DNA from: Asaia astilbis JCM 15831
Lineage (GTDB): Bacteria; Pseudomonadota; Alphaproteobacteria; Acetobacterales; Acetobacteraceae
Reading direction: 5' to 3'
DNA length: 64,000 bases
Assembly: GCF_000613845.1 (NCBI RefSeq)
Contig: NZ_BAJT01000008.1
Location: forward strand, 82,993 to 146,992
The notes beneath the pieces were generated by a model. The model searched no databases. It was given only the letters and a program-made list of their open reading frames with translations, and was not told the origin of the DNA. Below, one piece after another: positions 8,785 through 18,339 of the stretch. Made by a program: the position numbers and the translations under genes. Numbering within the stretch: position 1 is the first letter of the stretch; every line of letters starts with the position of its first letter.

Positions 8785-10356
8785 GTGTTGTCTGAAAACG
8801 AGTCGAATACAAACCATGACGTGCTGATTATCGGCGGTGGTCTGGCTGGTCTCACTCTGGCAAAGCAGTTGTTGATAGCGGATCCAGGTCTCGGGATCTG
8901 CATTGTCCATAACCGCAAATTTCCGAACCCGGAGCGGATCCACAAGGTCGGTGAGTCAACAGTTGAGATCGGGGCATTTTATCTCTCTAATGTCGTGGGG
9001 TGCGCCTTACACCTTCAGACGGATCATCTCCGGAAGATGGGATTGCGATTCATCCAGACGCTGGGGCAGTCAGATGAGGCAGCTCCCTATCGTGAACTCG
9101 GTCTGACTCACTACGCGCATCATGCCACTTATCAGATCGATCGTGGCAAGCTCGAAAATCATCTGCATGACGAGCTGGGTCGATCAGTTACTTTGATCGA
9201 GAACAGCAAAGTACTGGATTTCGAACGTCAGGGCGACCGCAACGAGGTGTCGATCCGCGACCATGCGGGCAAGGTCAACACGCGCTCCGCCCGATGGGTA
9301 GTCGATGCCTCGGGTCGAGGCCGCGTTCTGATGAAGAAGTTCGATCTCAAGAAAGACGCCGGGATCACACATTCGTCTGTATGGTTTCGTGTGGCTGGCA
9401 AGGTCGATATCAACGAGTTTCTCGCATCTTCCGACCCAGAGAACCCGTTTCTCAATGTCGAGGAGAGATGGCGCAGCACAACCCAGTTGGTTGGTAAGGG
9501 CTATTGGGTCTGGATTATCCCGATCGACGAGCAGACGACCAGTGTCGGTATCGTGTTCGATAATTCGATCCACGACCTCTCGACCATGAGCGCTTATCCA
9601 ATGGCGATGACCTGGTTAAAGCACCATGAACCGCGCTTTCATGGATACATGGAAGGAAAAGGGTTCGAGGTGCTCGATTTCGCGATGATGCGAAATTATT
9701 CCTATCTCTCGGGACAATTCCTCTCAGCCGATGGTTGGGCACTCACGGGAGAGGCTGCCGGATTTGTCGATCCAATGTATTCAAACGGGACCGATATGAT
9801 CGGTCTGGCAAATACAATGATTACGAACGCCATTACCAAGTCTGATAGTGAAGATCAGATCACCTGGATGAATGGTGTGCTGAGTGAGACCTATGCCGGG
9901 TTTGTTGACACTCATCGTGACTCATTCAAAAGGTTCGATGACTGGAACTATATATTCGTCAAATCGAGCTGGGACACGACCTTCTATTTTCTCTTCATGT
10001 GTGTCCTGTTCATGAACAGAAAGTTTGAAGATCTCGAGTACATCCATACGATCCACGATCGGATTACAGCGTTTTATGCCCTGCATCACGATGTCATGGT
10101 GCATCTCCGTCAGGCCGATACGGTGACGAGCGACTATGTGATCCCTGATTTCGTCAACCTCGTTGGGTCGATACAGGATTATGCCAATCGGACGATCATC
10201 GCCAAGAACCAGTCTGATGAAGCCATCACGGCCCTTCTTGATTACAATATGGGAATCCTGAAGGAGCTCGCGGCGTCTATCCTGGAGACGAAAACCTTCG
10301 ATCAAAACTTCTATCACATGAAAGAGCGTCTGGACGCGGCCAGCCCGTCCTTCTGA
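8785..10356 (+). CDS. FAD-dependent oxidoreductase, flavin-dependent halogenase-like
   Basis: A 523-residue flavoprotein. The N-terminal dinucleotide fold is VLIIGGGLAGLTLAKQL (GGGLAG at 17-22), followed by KVGESTVEIGAFYL. A WVWIIP segment lies at 241-246, matching the WxWxIP-type motif of flavin-dependent halogenases, and GEAAGFVDPMYSNGTD (about 322-337) closes the FAD site. The family includes tryptophan halogenases and related monooxygenases. Whether it halogenates is unknown; a Lys at 84 could correspond to the halogenase catalytic Lys, but I cannot align it reliably. The start is GTG 8785. It stands alone, with no polyketide or peptide synthetase nearby and no partner flavin reductase in the window. 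Confidence 0.75.
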   Translation: MLSENESNTNHDVLIIGGGLAGLTLAKQLLIADPGLGICIVHNRKFPNPERIHKVGESTVEIGAFYLSNVVGCALHLQTDHLRKMGLRFIQTLGQSDEAAPYRELGLTHYAHHATYQIDRGKLENHLHDELGRSVTLIENSKVLDFERQGDRNEVSIRDHAGKVNTRSARWVVDASGRGRVLMKKFDLKKDAGITHSSVWFRVAGKVDINEFLASSDPENPFLNVEERWRSTTQLVGKGYWVWIIPIDEQTTSVGIVFDNSIHDLSTMSAYPMAMTWLKHHEPRFHGYMEGKGFEVLDFAMMRNYSYLSGQFLSADGWALTGEAAGFVDPMYSNGTDMIGLANTMITNAITKSDSEDQITWMNGVLSETYAGFVDTHRDSFKRFDDWNYIFVKSSWDTTFYFLFMCVLFMNRKFEDLEYIHTIHDRITAFYALHHDVMVHLRQADTVTSDYVIPDFVNLVGSIQDYANRTIIAKNQSDEAITALLDYNMGILKELAASILETKTFDQNFYHMKERLDAASPSF

Positions 10357-10451
10357 CGCATCACGTCTCGTCGGTCATGTCGGTTGGGAGTGGTTTGTAA
10401 GCACTGAGCACCCGTCCTATAAGTTGGGGCCACACCGGGCGGGAGCACATC

Positions 10452-12151
10452 ATGCGTGAGACGATCGAACAGCGGATTCAACAAGGCGTCGGTAACAGCC
10501 TGCCGATCTTGTAATCCGCAATGTCGGGCTCTTCGATCTGGTGACGGGCGAGATTTTGCCCGGAGATATCGCTATCTGCGGCGACCGAGTGGTTGGTACG
10601 CTGGACCGTTACGAGGGCAAGCGCGAGATCGATGGAACAGGCAAGATTGCTGTGCCGGGCTTCATTGACACGCATCTTCATGTCGAATCCTCGTTGATCA
10701 CCCCTTTCGAGTTCGACCGCTGTGTTCTGCCGCATGGAGTCACAACAGCGATCTGCGATCCGCATGAGATGGCGAATGTCATGGGGACTGCGGCATTCGA
10801 CTATTTCCTGGAGTGTGCCAGCCGCACCATCATGGACCTCAGGGTCAATCTGTCGAGCTGTGTCCCTGCAACACCCATGGAGACCTCAGGTGCTGTTCTC
10901 GATGCAGCGGCTCTGGCTCGATATCGGGATCATGCCAAAGTCATCGGCCTTGCCGAATTCATGAACTTCCCCGGTGTGCTGTCCGGTCAGTCCGACTGTG
11001 TCGACAAGCTGGTGACCTTCGCCGAAGGCCATATCGACGGTCATGCCCCTTTGCTTCGGGGCAAGCCGCTCAATGGTTACATCGCTGCAGGGATTTCAAC
11101 CGATCACGAGGCGACCGCGGCAGAAGAGGCGCTTGAGAAAATCCGCAAGGGGATGACGATCCTTATCCGCGAGGGATCGGTCTGTAAGGATCTTGAGGCG
11201 CTTGCACCGCTCCTGACCCCGGAAACCTCGCAGTTTTTCGCCTTTTGCACCGATGATCGCAATCCGCTCGAAATTGCCCATGAAGGGCATATCGATTTTC
11301 TCATTCGCAAGGCGATCAGCCTCGGCGTCGCGCCACTCGCGGCTTACCGGGCAGCGTCCCTTTCGGCGGCACGAGCCTTCGGGTTGAGAGATCGCGGGCA
11401 GATCGCCCCCGGCCTGCGTGCAGATATTGTTCTTCTGGATGATCTGCAAACCTGCCAGATCGCTCAGGTTTTCTCGGCGGGCCGTCCGGTCGACGAGGCC
11501 ATCTTTGAGGCGCGTGAGGTGATAGCTCCCGTCGGCTATGGCTCCGTCAAGCTTGCGGCACCGGTCGTGGTGGATGATTTCGCCGTTCCGGGAACCGGTC
11601 AGCACCAGGCCGTGATCGGGATCATTCCGGGTCAGATCATCACCGAGTTTCTCCGTTGCGATTTGCCAGCCGCGGATGGGAAGGTGCTGGCCGATAAAAC
11701 GCAGGATGTCGCCAAGATCTGCGTGATCGCGCGCCATGGCAAAAATGGAAATATCGGCCGTGGTTTTGTCAGAGGGTTCGGACTGACAAGAGGGGCGCTC
11801 GCGTCCTCGGTCGGACATGACAGTCACAATCTCTGCGTTGTGGGGATGAGCGACGAGGATATGGCTCAGGCAAGTGCCCGTCTGGAGGAGTTGGGGGGCG
11901 GCTTTGTGGCCGTTGAAGACGGTAAGGTCATTGCGGAGCTTAGCCTGCCGATCGCAGGCCTGATGAGCGATCAGCCTTTTGAGACGGTGCAAGCAGATCT
12001 CGAAGCTCTGCGCGCGGCGGTGTCCCGGATGGGCGGCAAGCTGGAAGAACCCTTCCTGCAGCTTGCATTCCTTCCGCTACCGGTCATTCCCCATCTCAAG
12101 ATCACCGATCTGGGCCTTATCGATGTGAACACGATGAGCCTCGTTTCCTGA
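10452..12151 (+). CDS. ade: Adenine deaminase, frameshifted near the N-terminus
   Basis: Metal-dependent amidohydrolase converting adenine to hypoxanthine, the substrate of the XdhAB enzyme in this window. From ATG 10452 the N-terminus reads [16 protein letters not shown]; after a one-base shift near 10499-10502 it continues [20 protein letters not shown]. Restoring a C (CC to CCC) gives 566 residues, the normal size. Metal-binding motif [12 protein letters not shown], then [48 protein letters not shown] and C-terminal [13 protein letters not shown] all match the Ade family. An open frame from 10541 alone would miss about 30 residues. Confidence 0.9.
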
Positions 12152-12209
12152 TTGTGTCTCCCTCTCGCCTCAGCTGATTTGATGCAAAAGGGCGGCAGGT
12201 TCTGGCGGA

Positions 12210-13721
12210 TCAGAAATTCGTTGTGATCTGTCCACCCAGGATCGCTGCGTCTTTGAACGTGTTTGTGGCACCGGGATTTTGCAGGTACTGAAAATCGAAC
12301 TGCAAAGACGTCGCGGTCATGAGATGGACGCTGTAAAACGCCTCGTAGACCTGTTCCCAGTTCTGCACACCGTAGACGTTGCCCCACTGGTTGGACACGA
12401 AGGGCAGGCCGAGGGCTGCTGATGATTCCTGCTGCAGGCGGATGGATCGGCTCATATTCATGTGCTGGAACATGATGCCGATTTCGTCCAACGGTCTGTT
12501 CCAGGGAGTGCCGCTTTGCAGCAATCCGATCCACTCATGGTCGCGCATGGCCACGACGTTGCCTTGAGCGTAGCCGGCTCCCCCGATCACGATCAGACCG
12601 TTGGAAAGGCCTTTGCCGCTTCTGACAAGCATCTGATCGAACATCAGCCAGCTTGACCACATGCCCGACTGGGTGCGCGCTTCCAGCCCGCTCGCCTGAT
12701 AGGAACCGCCATAACGGTCCTCGTAGAGATGGGGATAGCGCGAATTATCGTAGTAGAATCCGATCTTGTAATGACCGGGCAGCTTGTCCGTGCCGAAAGC
12801 CGGGTCCCACCCTGCTTCGAATTGCGAGCTGAGCTTCCCGAGCCCGTCCTGGGCGAGAGCCCAGCCTGAGATACCACCATTGAAAGCGTGCGGGCTCACC
12901 GCAAACAGCCCGCCCATGATATAGGTGCGTTCTGTCGGTCTGACGCGCAGAACCGCACCGATATTGGCTGAAGGCCAGTCGCGGCCTCCTGGCGCATATT
13001 TTCCTGGCGCGAAATTGCCGCAGACACTGACATTCATGAAGTTACAGGCAAGCGGATCGAAATCGAAAAAGGTCCCGGTCGGAATGACACCAGCGGACAG
13101 AATGACGCGGTCATTCAGGAAAGTCTTGTCGGCGTACATCGAGACGAGATGAGCGACGACATTGCCGCGTGATCCATAGATCTGCTCAGGATTGGAAACA
13201 TAATCGCCAAGTGTCGAACTGAAATTGCGACCATGGCCGTTGACGACCAGAAGATGGGTCCAGAACCCGTTGATCCCAGCCAGCTTCTGCCAGTCGATAT
13301 CGAGTTCGGCAGCAACCTGACCGGCGAAGACGTTATCCCGGGTGCGGCCGCCAGTCACATTCCCCATATATTCTTCGTTGAGCGCGATATTGAGAAAGAT
13401 GCCTCTCTTCTGCATCCAGCTCTGGGCACCGCCCCAGTCACCCAGCAGATGCGGGTTCCCATAAAGTGAGGGGACGAGGGGGCCGATTGGCACGGCTCCC
13501 TGTCCGGCTATGGGAAAGCCGATAGCGGTATAATGATCGCTATCGAGCGTTTTAGCGGTCTCCGTCTGGGCCTGTGCCGAAGAAGAAAGCAGACCGAACA
13601 CCAGACAGGTCAGCGCCAAAGTACACATCCATCCCAGCCGTGACGGCTGACGCGGTGCGCGCGCAGACGTTTCGGCGTGGTCTGCATGAGGGGCAGGTCT
13701 TGATCTTACTTTGTCTGTCAC
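12210..13721 (-). CDS. oprB: OprB-family carbohydrate porin
   Basis: Outer-membrane beta-barrel porin for sugar entry. The 503-residue precursor has a basic N-terminus and a signal sequence around residues 28-51 (WMCTLALTCLVFGLLSSSAQA). The mature part carries LLGDWGGAQSWMQKRGIFL, the conserved OprB start, then alternating strand patterns and a C-terminal phenylalanine. The frame opens with GTG 13721; since the signal peptide begins late, the Met 32 codons in is an alternative start. It is third in the minus-strand group nagP-nagA-oprB, suggesting entry of GlcNAc or chitooligosaccharides; the substrate is inferred from position only. Confidence 0.9.
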   Translation of the reverse strand: MTDKVRSRPAPHADHAETSARAPRQPSRLGWMCTLALTCLVFGLLSSSAQAQTETAKTLDSDHYTAIGFPIAGQGAVPIGPLVPSLYGNPHLLGDWGGAQSWMQKRGIFLNIALNEEYMGNVTGGRTRDNVFAGQVAAELDIDWQKLAGINGFWTHLLVVNGHGRNFSSTLGDYVSNPEQIYGSRGNVVAHLVSMYADKTFLNDRVILSAGVIPTGTFFDFDPLACNFMNVSVCGNFAPGKYAPGGRDWPSANIGAVLRVRPTERTYIMGGLFAVSPHAFNGGISGWALAQDGLGKLSSQFEAGWDPAFGTDKLPGHYKIGFYYDNSRYPHLYEDRYGGSYQASGLEARTQSGMWSSWLMFDQMLVRSGKGLSNGLIVIGGAGYAQGNVVAMRDHEWIGLLQSGTPWNRPLDEIGIMFQHMNMSRSIRLQQESSAALGLPFVSNQWGNVYGVQNWEQVYEAFYSVHLMTATSLQFDFQYLQNPGATNTFKDAAILGGQITTNF

Positions 13722-13864
13722 TTTTCCTGATCCGGTTAATCGTCCTGTCGAGGGGGCAACCTCTTTGGGATGGACGCATTACCAGAAAGTCATGAAAGAC
13801 GGACACAGTAGGGCAGTACAAGATTTCGTGTCACTCTATTGCGGGATGGTGACGTATTGCGTCT

Positions 13865-14997
13865 CTAAGGGGCGCTTTTCTGCGTGTTTTCAAAAGTTTT
13901 GCGTCCGCCGACCCAGACCTCACGAATTTGAAGTGCGTGATCGAGCACGACCACGTCGGCCATTTTTTGAAGGGCAAGACTCCCACGATCTGCGAGTCCC
14001 AGATACTTGGCTGGATTACTGCTCACCAACCGGCTTGCTCGATAAGCGACTTTCCGTGGGTGACGGCATTTCGCAAGGCCTGATCGAGCGTGAGCACACT
14101 TCCGGCCAGCGACCCGTTAGGCAGGCGCACAACGCCCCCCTCAATCAGAACATCCTGACCGCCCAGTGTGCTCGGCCCATCGGCTTGCCCGGCGCCGCGC
14201 ATGGCATCGGTCACAAAGAGAAGCCGGTTCTGCATCAACTTCGACGCCAGCTTGAAACTTGCGGGATGGACATGATGCGTATCGAAAATCATCTCGGCAT
14301 AGCTTGCCTCGTGACACATCAGAGCGGTGACCGGGCCGGGCTTGCGTCCCTCAATCGGAAGCATCGCGTTGAAAAGATGCGTGCCGCCCGGCACACCACC
14401 GCAGGCACAGATTTTATCGAGCGCGGAGAGCGCGGTGTCGTAATCAGCCGTTGTGTGGCCGAGGCTCACTCTGATGCCCGCTTTCGCGAAGCTGGTAATC
14501 GCGCTTTCTGCGTGTTCGATCTCGGGTGCCAGGGTAACGACACGTACGCAGCCAATGGCCATCATCTCTGCGAGCTTGTCGGGAGACGGGGCAATCGTGA
14601 AAGGGGGCTGCGCGCCGAGTTTGTGAGGGCTGACAAAGGGGCCTTCGAGATGAGCGCCGTGAATATGTGGCCCGTCCGGATCGGGATGCCTCATGGCTTC
14701 CGCAACGGCGTGCAGCGCAAAAATCACGTCGCTCCACGGACGTGTAATCGTTGTCGGTAAAAGTGTGGTCGTGCCGTGTCGCATATGAAAGCGGGCGAGG
14801 TGCCTGATCGCATCGACACCATCCATTGTATCTGCCCCGTCACCACCATGGACATGGCCGTCGATAAAACCCGGCAGGATATAGGTCTGGTCGCAGGCCG
14901 TGCCGGGCTCGATGCTCTGGATGTGACGGTCGAAATGAAGCGTGCCGGGGAGGATGCGGTCGGGTAAAACGATCTGCCCGGAGAGTGACTGGATCAT
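13865..14997 (-). CDS. nagA: N-acetylglucosamine-6-phosphate deacetylase, frameshifted near C-terminus
   Basis: Removes acetate from GlcNAc-6-P to give glucosamine-6-P, the NagB substrate. Metal-binding FIDGHVHGGDGADT is near residue 50, the catalytic region AHLEGPFVSPHKLGAQ follows, with LGHTTADY, THLFNAM and FVTDAMRGAG. The frame stops early at 14023 (IEQAGW). In the next frame the family C-terminus continues: YRASRLVSSNPAKYLGLADR then VVVLDHALQIREVWVGGRKT, ending at TAG 13865. One base lost near 14051-14056 explains this and gives 377 residues, the usual size. It lies 4 bases after nagP, so they are co-transcribed. Confidence 0.92.
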
Positions 14998-15001
14998 GGT
15001 C

Positions 15002-16281
15002 TTACTCTCTAGCAGTCAGACCGACGCGGCCATAGCGCCATGCATAAGTCAGGATAACGAGATAGGAAGGAACGACAATGGCTGCGAACAAGCCCTGAAA
15101 GCCGAAGGTCGGTTTGAGCCAGACGTAGAATTGAGGAACGATCGCGCCGCCACTATAAGCCATGACCATGAGTGCCGAGGCGAGTGCCGTCATATGCCTG
15201 CACCTCGTATGGCGATGGGAAACACAGTGGGCATGACCATCGCATTGGTCACGCCCAGCAGGGCGACGCAGAAGACGGAAGCGTATCCCTGAGTGAGATA
15301 CGCCATCACCGTCAAGAAGCAGCCTGTGAGGCAGGAGAGCTGAACGTAGCTCTCCTGCTTGATAAAGCGCGGTACGATAATGAAGCCCATCAGATATCCG
15401 ATTAGCATGCCGCTGAGAGTGAGAGCTGTGAAGAACTTCGTCTCGTCCAGTGGCAGGCCAAAACCCTGACCATACGTACCGATGGCATCTGCAGCCATGA
15501 CCTCGACGCCCACATAAAGGAACATTGCGATAAACCCGACGAGAAGATGGGGCTTGAAAAAACGCTGCTGCGATCCCCTTCCTGCGAGGATAACCGGAGC
15601 CTCGAGATTAGGGAGGGGCGCCACTGTGACAATCAGCGCGATCATCACCAGAATGCCCGCCATAGCGAGATACGGCACATAGAGCGCCTGAACAAAATGG
15701 TTGAGCAGGGCTTCACGAATGGCCGGATTTTTTTCTGTCTGGGCCTGTTCTGCCACAGCACCGATATTGTGCATGACGAGAATACCCAGAACGATGGGGG
15801 CCGTGATCCCGGCCATTTTGTTGCAGATGCCCATGACTGCGATCCTCTGGGCGGCTCGGTCGGAGGGGCCAAGAAGGCTGACCAGAGGGTTGATGACCAC
15901 CTGCATCAGAGAAATCCCCGCGCCAAGGACAAGCAACCCTGTGAGCGCACCGGCATAAATGCGCCACGCGACAAATTGTCCGAAAATGGCGATGCCCAGC
16001 GCAGAGAGGAGAACCGAAAGGGCCAATCCCTGCTTGAGCCCCAGCCGACGTGCGAGCAGGGACGTGGGTAACGAAAACAGGAAAAACGAAAAGTAAAACG
16101 TCAGAGGAATGAAAAAGGAGCTGAACTCACTCAAGGAGAAAGCGACACGCACGAACGAGATGAGCGGGCCATTCAACCAGGTAACAAAACCCATGGCGAA
16201 AAAGATCAGGGCTGCGATCGCCAGCACGCTGTAGCCATGATCACCGACCAGCCGTTCTTTCAGCACGGGGAGATCTGTCAT
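15002..16281 (-). CDS. nagP: MFS sugar transporter, NagP/GluP-type, frameshifted
   Basis: Inner-membrane sugar/proton symporter of the FucP/GluP/NagP subgroup with 12 predicted spans. From ATG 16281 (GAGGATC upstream): MTDLPVLKERLVGDHGYSVL, then FFAMGFVTWLNGPLISFV, the family signature in span 1, and ISLMQVVINPLVSLLGP. The first frame stops at 15190 (PIAIRGAGI); the last two spans continue in the next frame (TALASALMVMAYSGGAIVP) to 15002. One missing base near 15186-15194 joins them into 426 residues. As first gene of the group with nagA and divergent from the ROK regulator, GlcNAc is the likely substrate (inference from context). Confidence 0.9.
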
Positions 16282-16939
16282 TTTGCCGATCCTCAAACGG
16301 GACGAGGGAAAGATTCATTTCGTCATATGAACCAACCAAACCATAGGAAGGATCGGATGATCGAACCAGCACTTATTCCTGATTACGATGTCACAATAAT
16401 GGGCGTCTGTCATAACCACGCTCGCCAAGTTTAAAGTGTGAAGACTCTGTGAGTGACCTGTCTGTGAAAAACGGCTGACGAGATGAAGCGGTATAGTGCT
16501 GTCGTCCCGCTGCTGGAGAGTTGGTGCGGTGAGGTATTCCGTTCGGACGTGAGTGAGTGGCTGTGAAATGCGATCAACGCATGGGCGCTACATCGGTGTC
16601 AGCGCGCGGAGAGGTTGAAAATTGCGTTCCCTCCGACCTCAGAATGAAAGGCTTTGGAATAAATCTTATGAGCAGGATAACTTGTGGTTTACTTATTAAC
16701 GTAAAGTTAATTGTAAGTTGCAACGTTATTTTATGAATATATATCAGGGTTTACTTTCTTCTGTGTCTTGCGAAAGAATCCCCTTTTTCTCGAAATTGAG
16801 GACATATTAACTACCAGGTTATTATTATTATTTATGTCTCCTGAACCTGCCTCGGTCCTGATCGTTCAGAAGTTTGCGAGCTTCAAGAGGTTTAGCGGAG
16901 CATGTGTGTCACGTTTTATTTTAGAAAATGAAATAAGTT
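16282..16939. promoter_or_regulatory. Divergent nagP / ROK-regulator intergenic region
   Basis: These 658 bases separate nagP and the ROK regulator. The part at about 16680-16800 is strongly AT-rich and contains an imperfect inverted repeat: TAACGT at 16697-16702 and ACGTTA at 16723-16728. It is a reasonable place for promoters and a ROK/NagC operator, but no known consensus is identifiable. Small open frames here (e.g. 16768-17025) lack family similarity and overlap the regulator. Confidence 0.4.
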
Positions 16940-18076
16940 ATGTTCTCGACAGGCCATCACCGTATTTTGAGCGTGCTCAGCCGATCCGGTCCCCGAAGCC
17001 GGACAGATCTCGCGCGCGTCCTTAATTTGAGCAAGGCCAGCGTCACAGCGCTGGTTCGTGAGTTGATCGAACAGGGCATTCTGGATGAGCGCGAACGTGT
17101 GTTTGGGTTCGGGCGGCCCGCGATCATGCTGGGTCTTCGTCAGGACGCTGCAAGCTTTATCGGTATCTCCCTACAGTCTGATCCAGCCCAGATCGTTCTG
17201 ACCGATGCCCTAGGGCAGGTGCATCTCCGCAAATCGATACCGCGTTTGACCGATGTCGATGCCTGCCTCGGCGTCATGATCGACGCGATTGAGGAAATTC
17301 AGTCGGCCTATCCAATGGGGATCGGTGTGCTGGCTGGGATAGGTATCGTTATTGCCGGTATTGTATCGCGCGATCGCAAGGTTTGTCTGACATCGACCTC
17401 GCTAGGTTGGAAAGATGTCGATATCGGCCAGCGCCTTGCGGCTCTGACGGGTTTGCCGGTTTTTGTCGAAAATGATGCCAATGCATTGATTATCAGCGAG
17501 CAGCTTTTTGGCCAGTCGGGCGGCGTGTCGGATTTCAGCCTCGTCTTCGTCGGTGAGGGCATTGGTGGCGCTCATATCGTCGACCGGCGCCTGCATCGGG
17601 GTCATCATGGTGGGGCAGGCGAAATGTCGCACTCTCCGATCACTCTTGGTGAAGGGGCGTCGCTTTGTCGTTGCGGCAACCGGGGCTGTCTTGAAACCGT
17701 TGCTGCGCTCCCTGCCATTCTCGGCGCGGCGCGGCGCGCAGGTTTGCCGGGCGAGATGGGTAAACTGCTCGAATTGGCAGCTGAGGGACAAGCAGATGCA
17801 ATCGCTATATTGCGCCAAGCTGGTACAGCGCTGGGTGCAGCCCTGACCCAGCTTATCCAGTTCGCAGATCCGGCTCGAATTGTGGTCCGATTGGATCCCC
17901 TTCTCCTGCAAAGCACCTTTTCGGAGGCGCTCAAACAGACTGTCGATACCCATCTGCAACGCCGGAAAGGCTATGAGACCGAGTTGGTCCTAGGAGCCCT
18001 CCATTCGGGCGATTTCGCCACAGGAGCGGCCAGCCTTGCCGCACAGGAGTTTCTGTTCGGTGCCTCTTTTCTCTAA
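16940..18076 (+). CDS. ROK-family transcriptional regulator (NagC/Mlc-like)
   Basis: A 378-residue regulator with an N-terminal winged helix (HHRILSVLSRSGPRSRTDLA and LSKASVTALVRELIEQGIL) and a C-terminal sugar-kinase-like ROK domain. The ROK part shows VFVENDANALIISE, GEGIGGAHIV and the zinc-binding signature CRCGNRGCLETVAA. In NagC-type proteins the ROK domain senses an amino sugar or its phosphate and releases DNA. The start at ATG 16940 directly follows an in-frame TAA. Its position, divergent from nagP-nagA-oprB and upstream of the hexosaminidase, makes it the likely controller of GlcNAc use. Confidence 0.9.
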   Translation: MFSTGHHRILSVLSRSGPRSRTDLARVLNLSKASVTALVRELIEQGILDERERVFGFGRPAIMLGLRQDAASFIGISLQSDPAQIVLTDALGQVHLRKSIPRLTDVDACLGVMIDAIEEIQSAYPMGIGVLAGIGIVIAGIVSRDRKVCLTSTSLGWKDVDIGQRLAALTGLPVFVENDANALIISEQLFGQSGGVSDFSLVFVGEGIGGAHIVDRRLHRGHHGGAGEMSHSPITLGEGASLCRCGNRGCLETVAALPAILGAARRAGLPGEMGKLLELAAEGQADAIAILRQAGTALGAALTQLIQFADPARIVVRLDPLLLQSTFSEALKQTVDTHLQRRKGYETELVLGALHSGDFATGAASLAAQEFLFGASFL

Positions 18077-18339
18077 ACGTTGGACGTTCTGAGCAGGCCG
18101 GATCTTCTGCATCCGGGTGAAGATCATTTCTCATGAGTGGCAAAAATTTTCGGTTGTTTCGAGTGACCTTGCCGTAAGCCCTTGCTCTCCGAGCAGACAG
18201 GTGGATGATCGGGATCTAAACATTCGCGTGTTGTTCGCTGTCAGAGGTCGTGTATTTCGTCACCGTTGCGGCCGCCTATTTCGGAACAGGACGTTGCTTG
18301 AGCTCAAGAAGACGGTGCTGAGGTAGAGGACGAGGCTCG

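Noticed and set aside
13711..14760. 349-codon plus-strand frame opposite nagA
   Set aside because: nagA motifs on the minus strand are clear; this frame has none.
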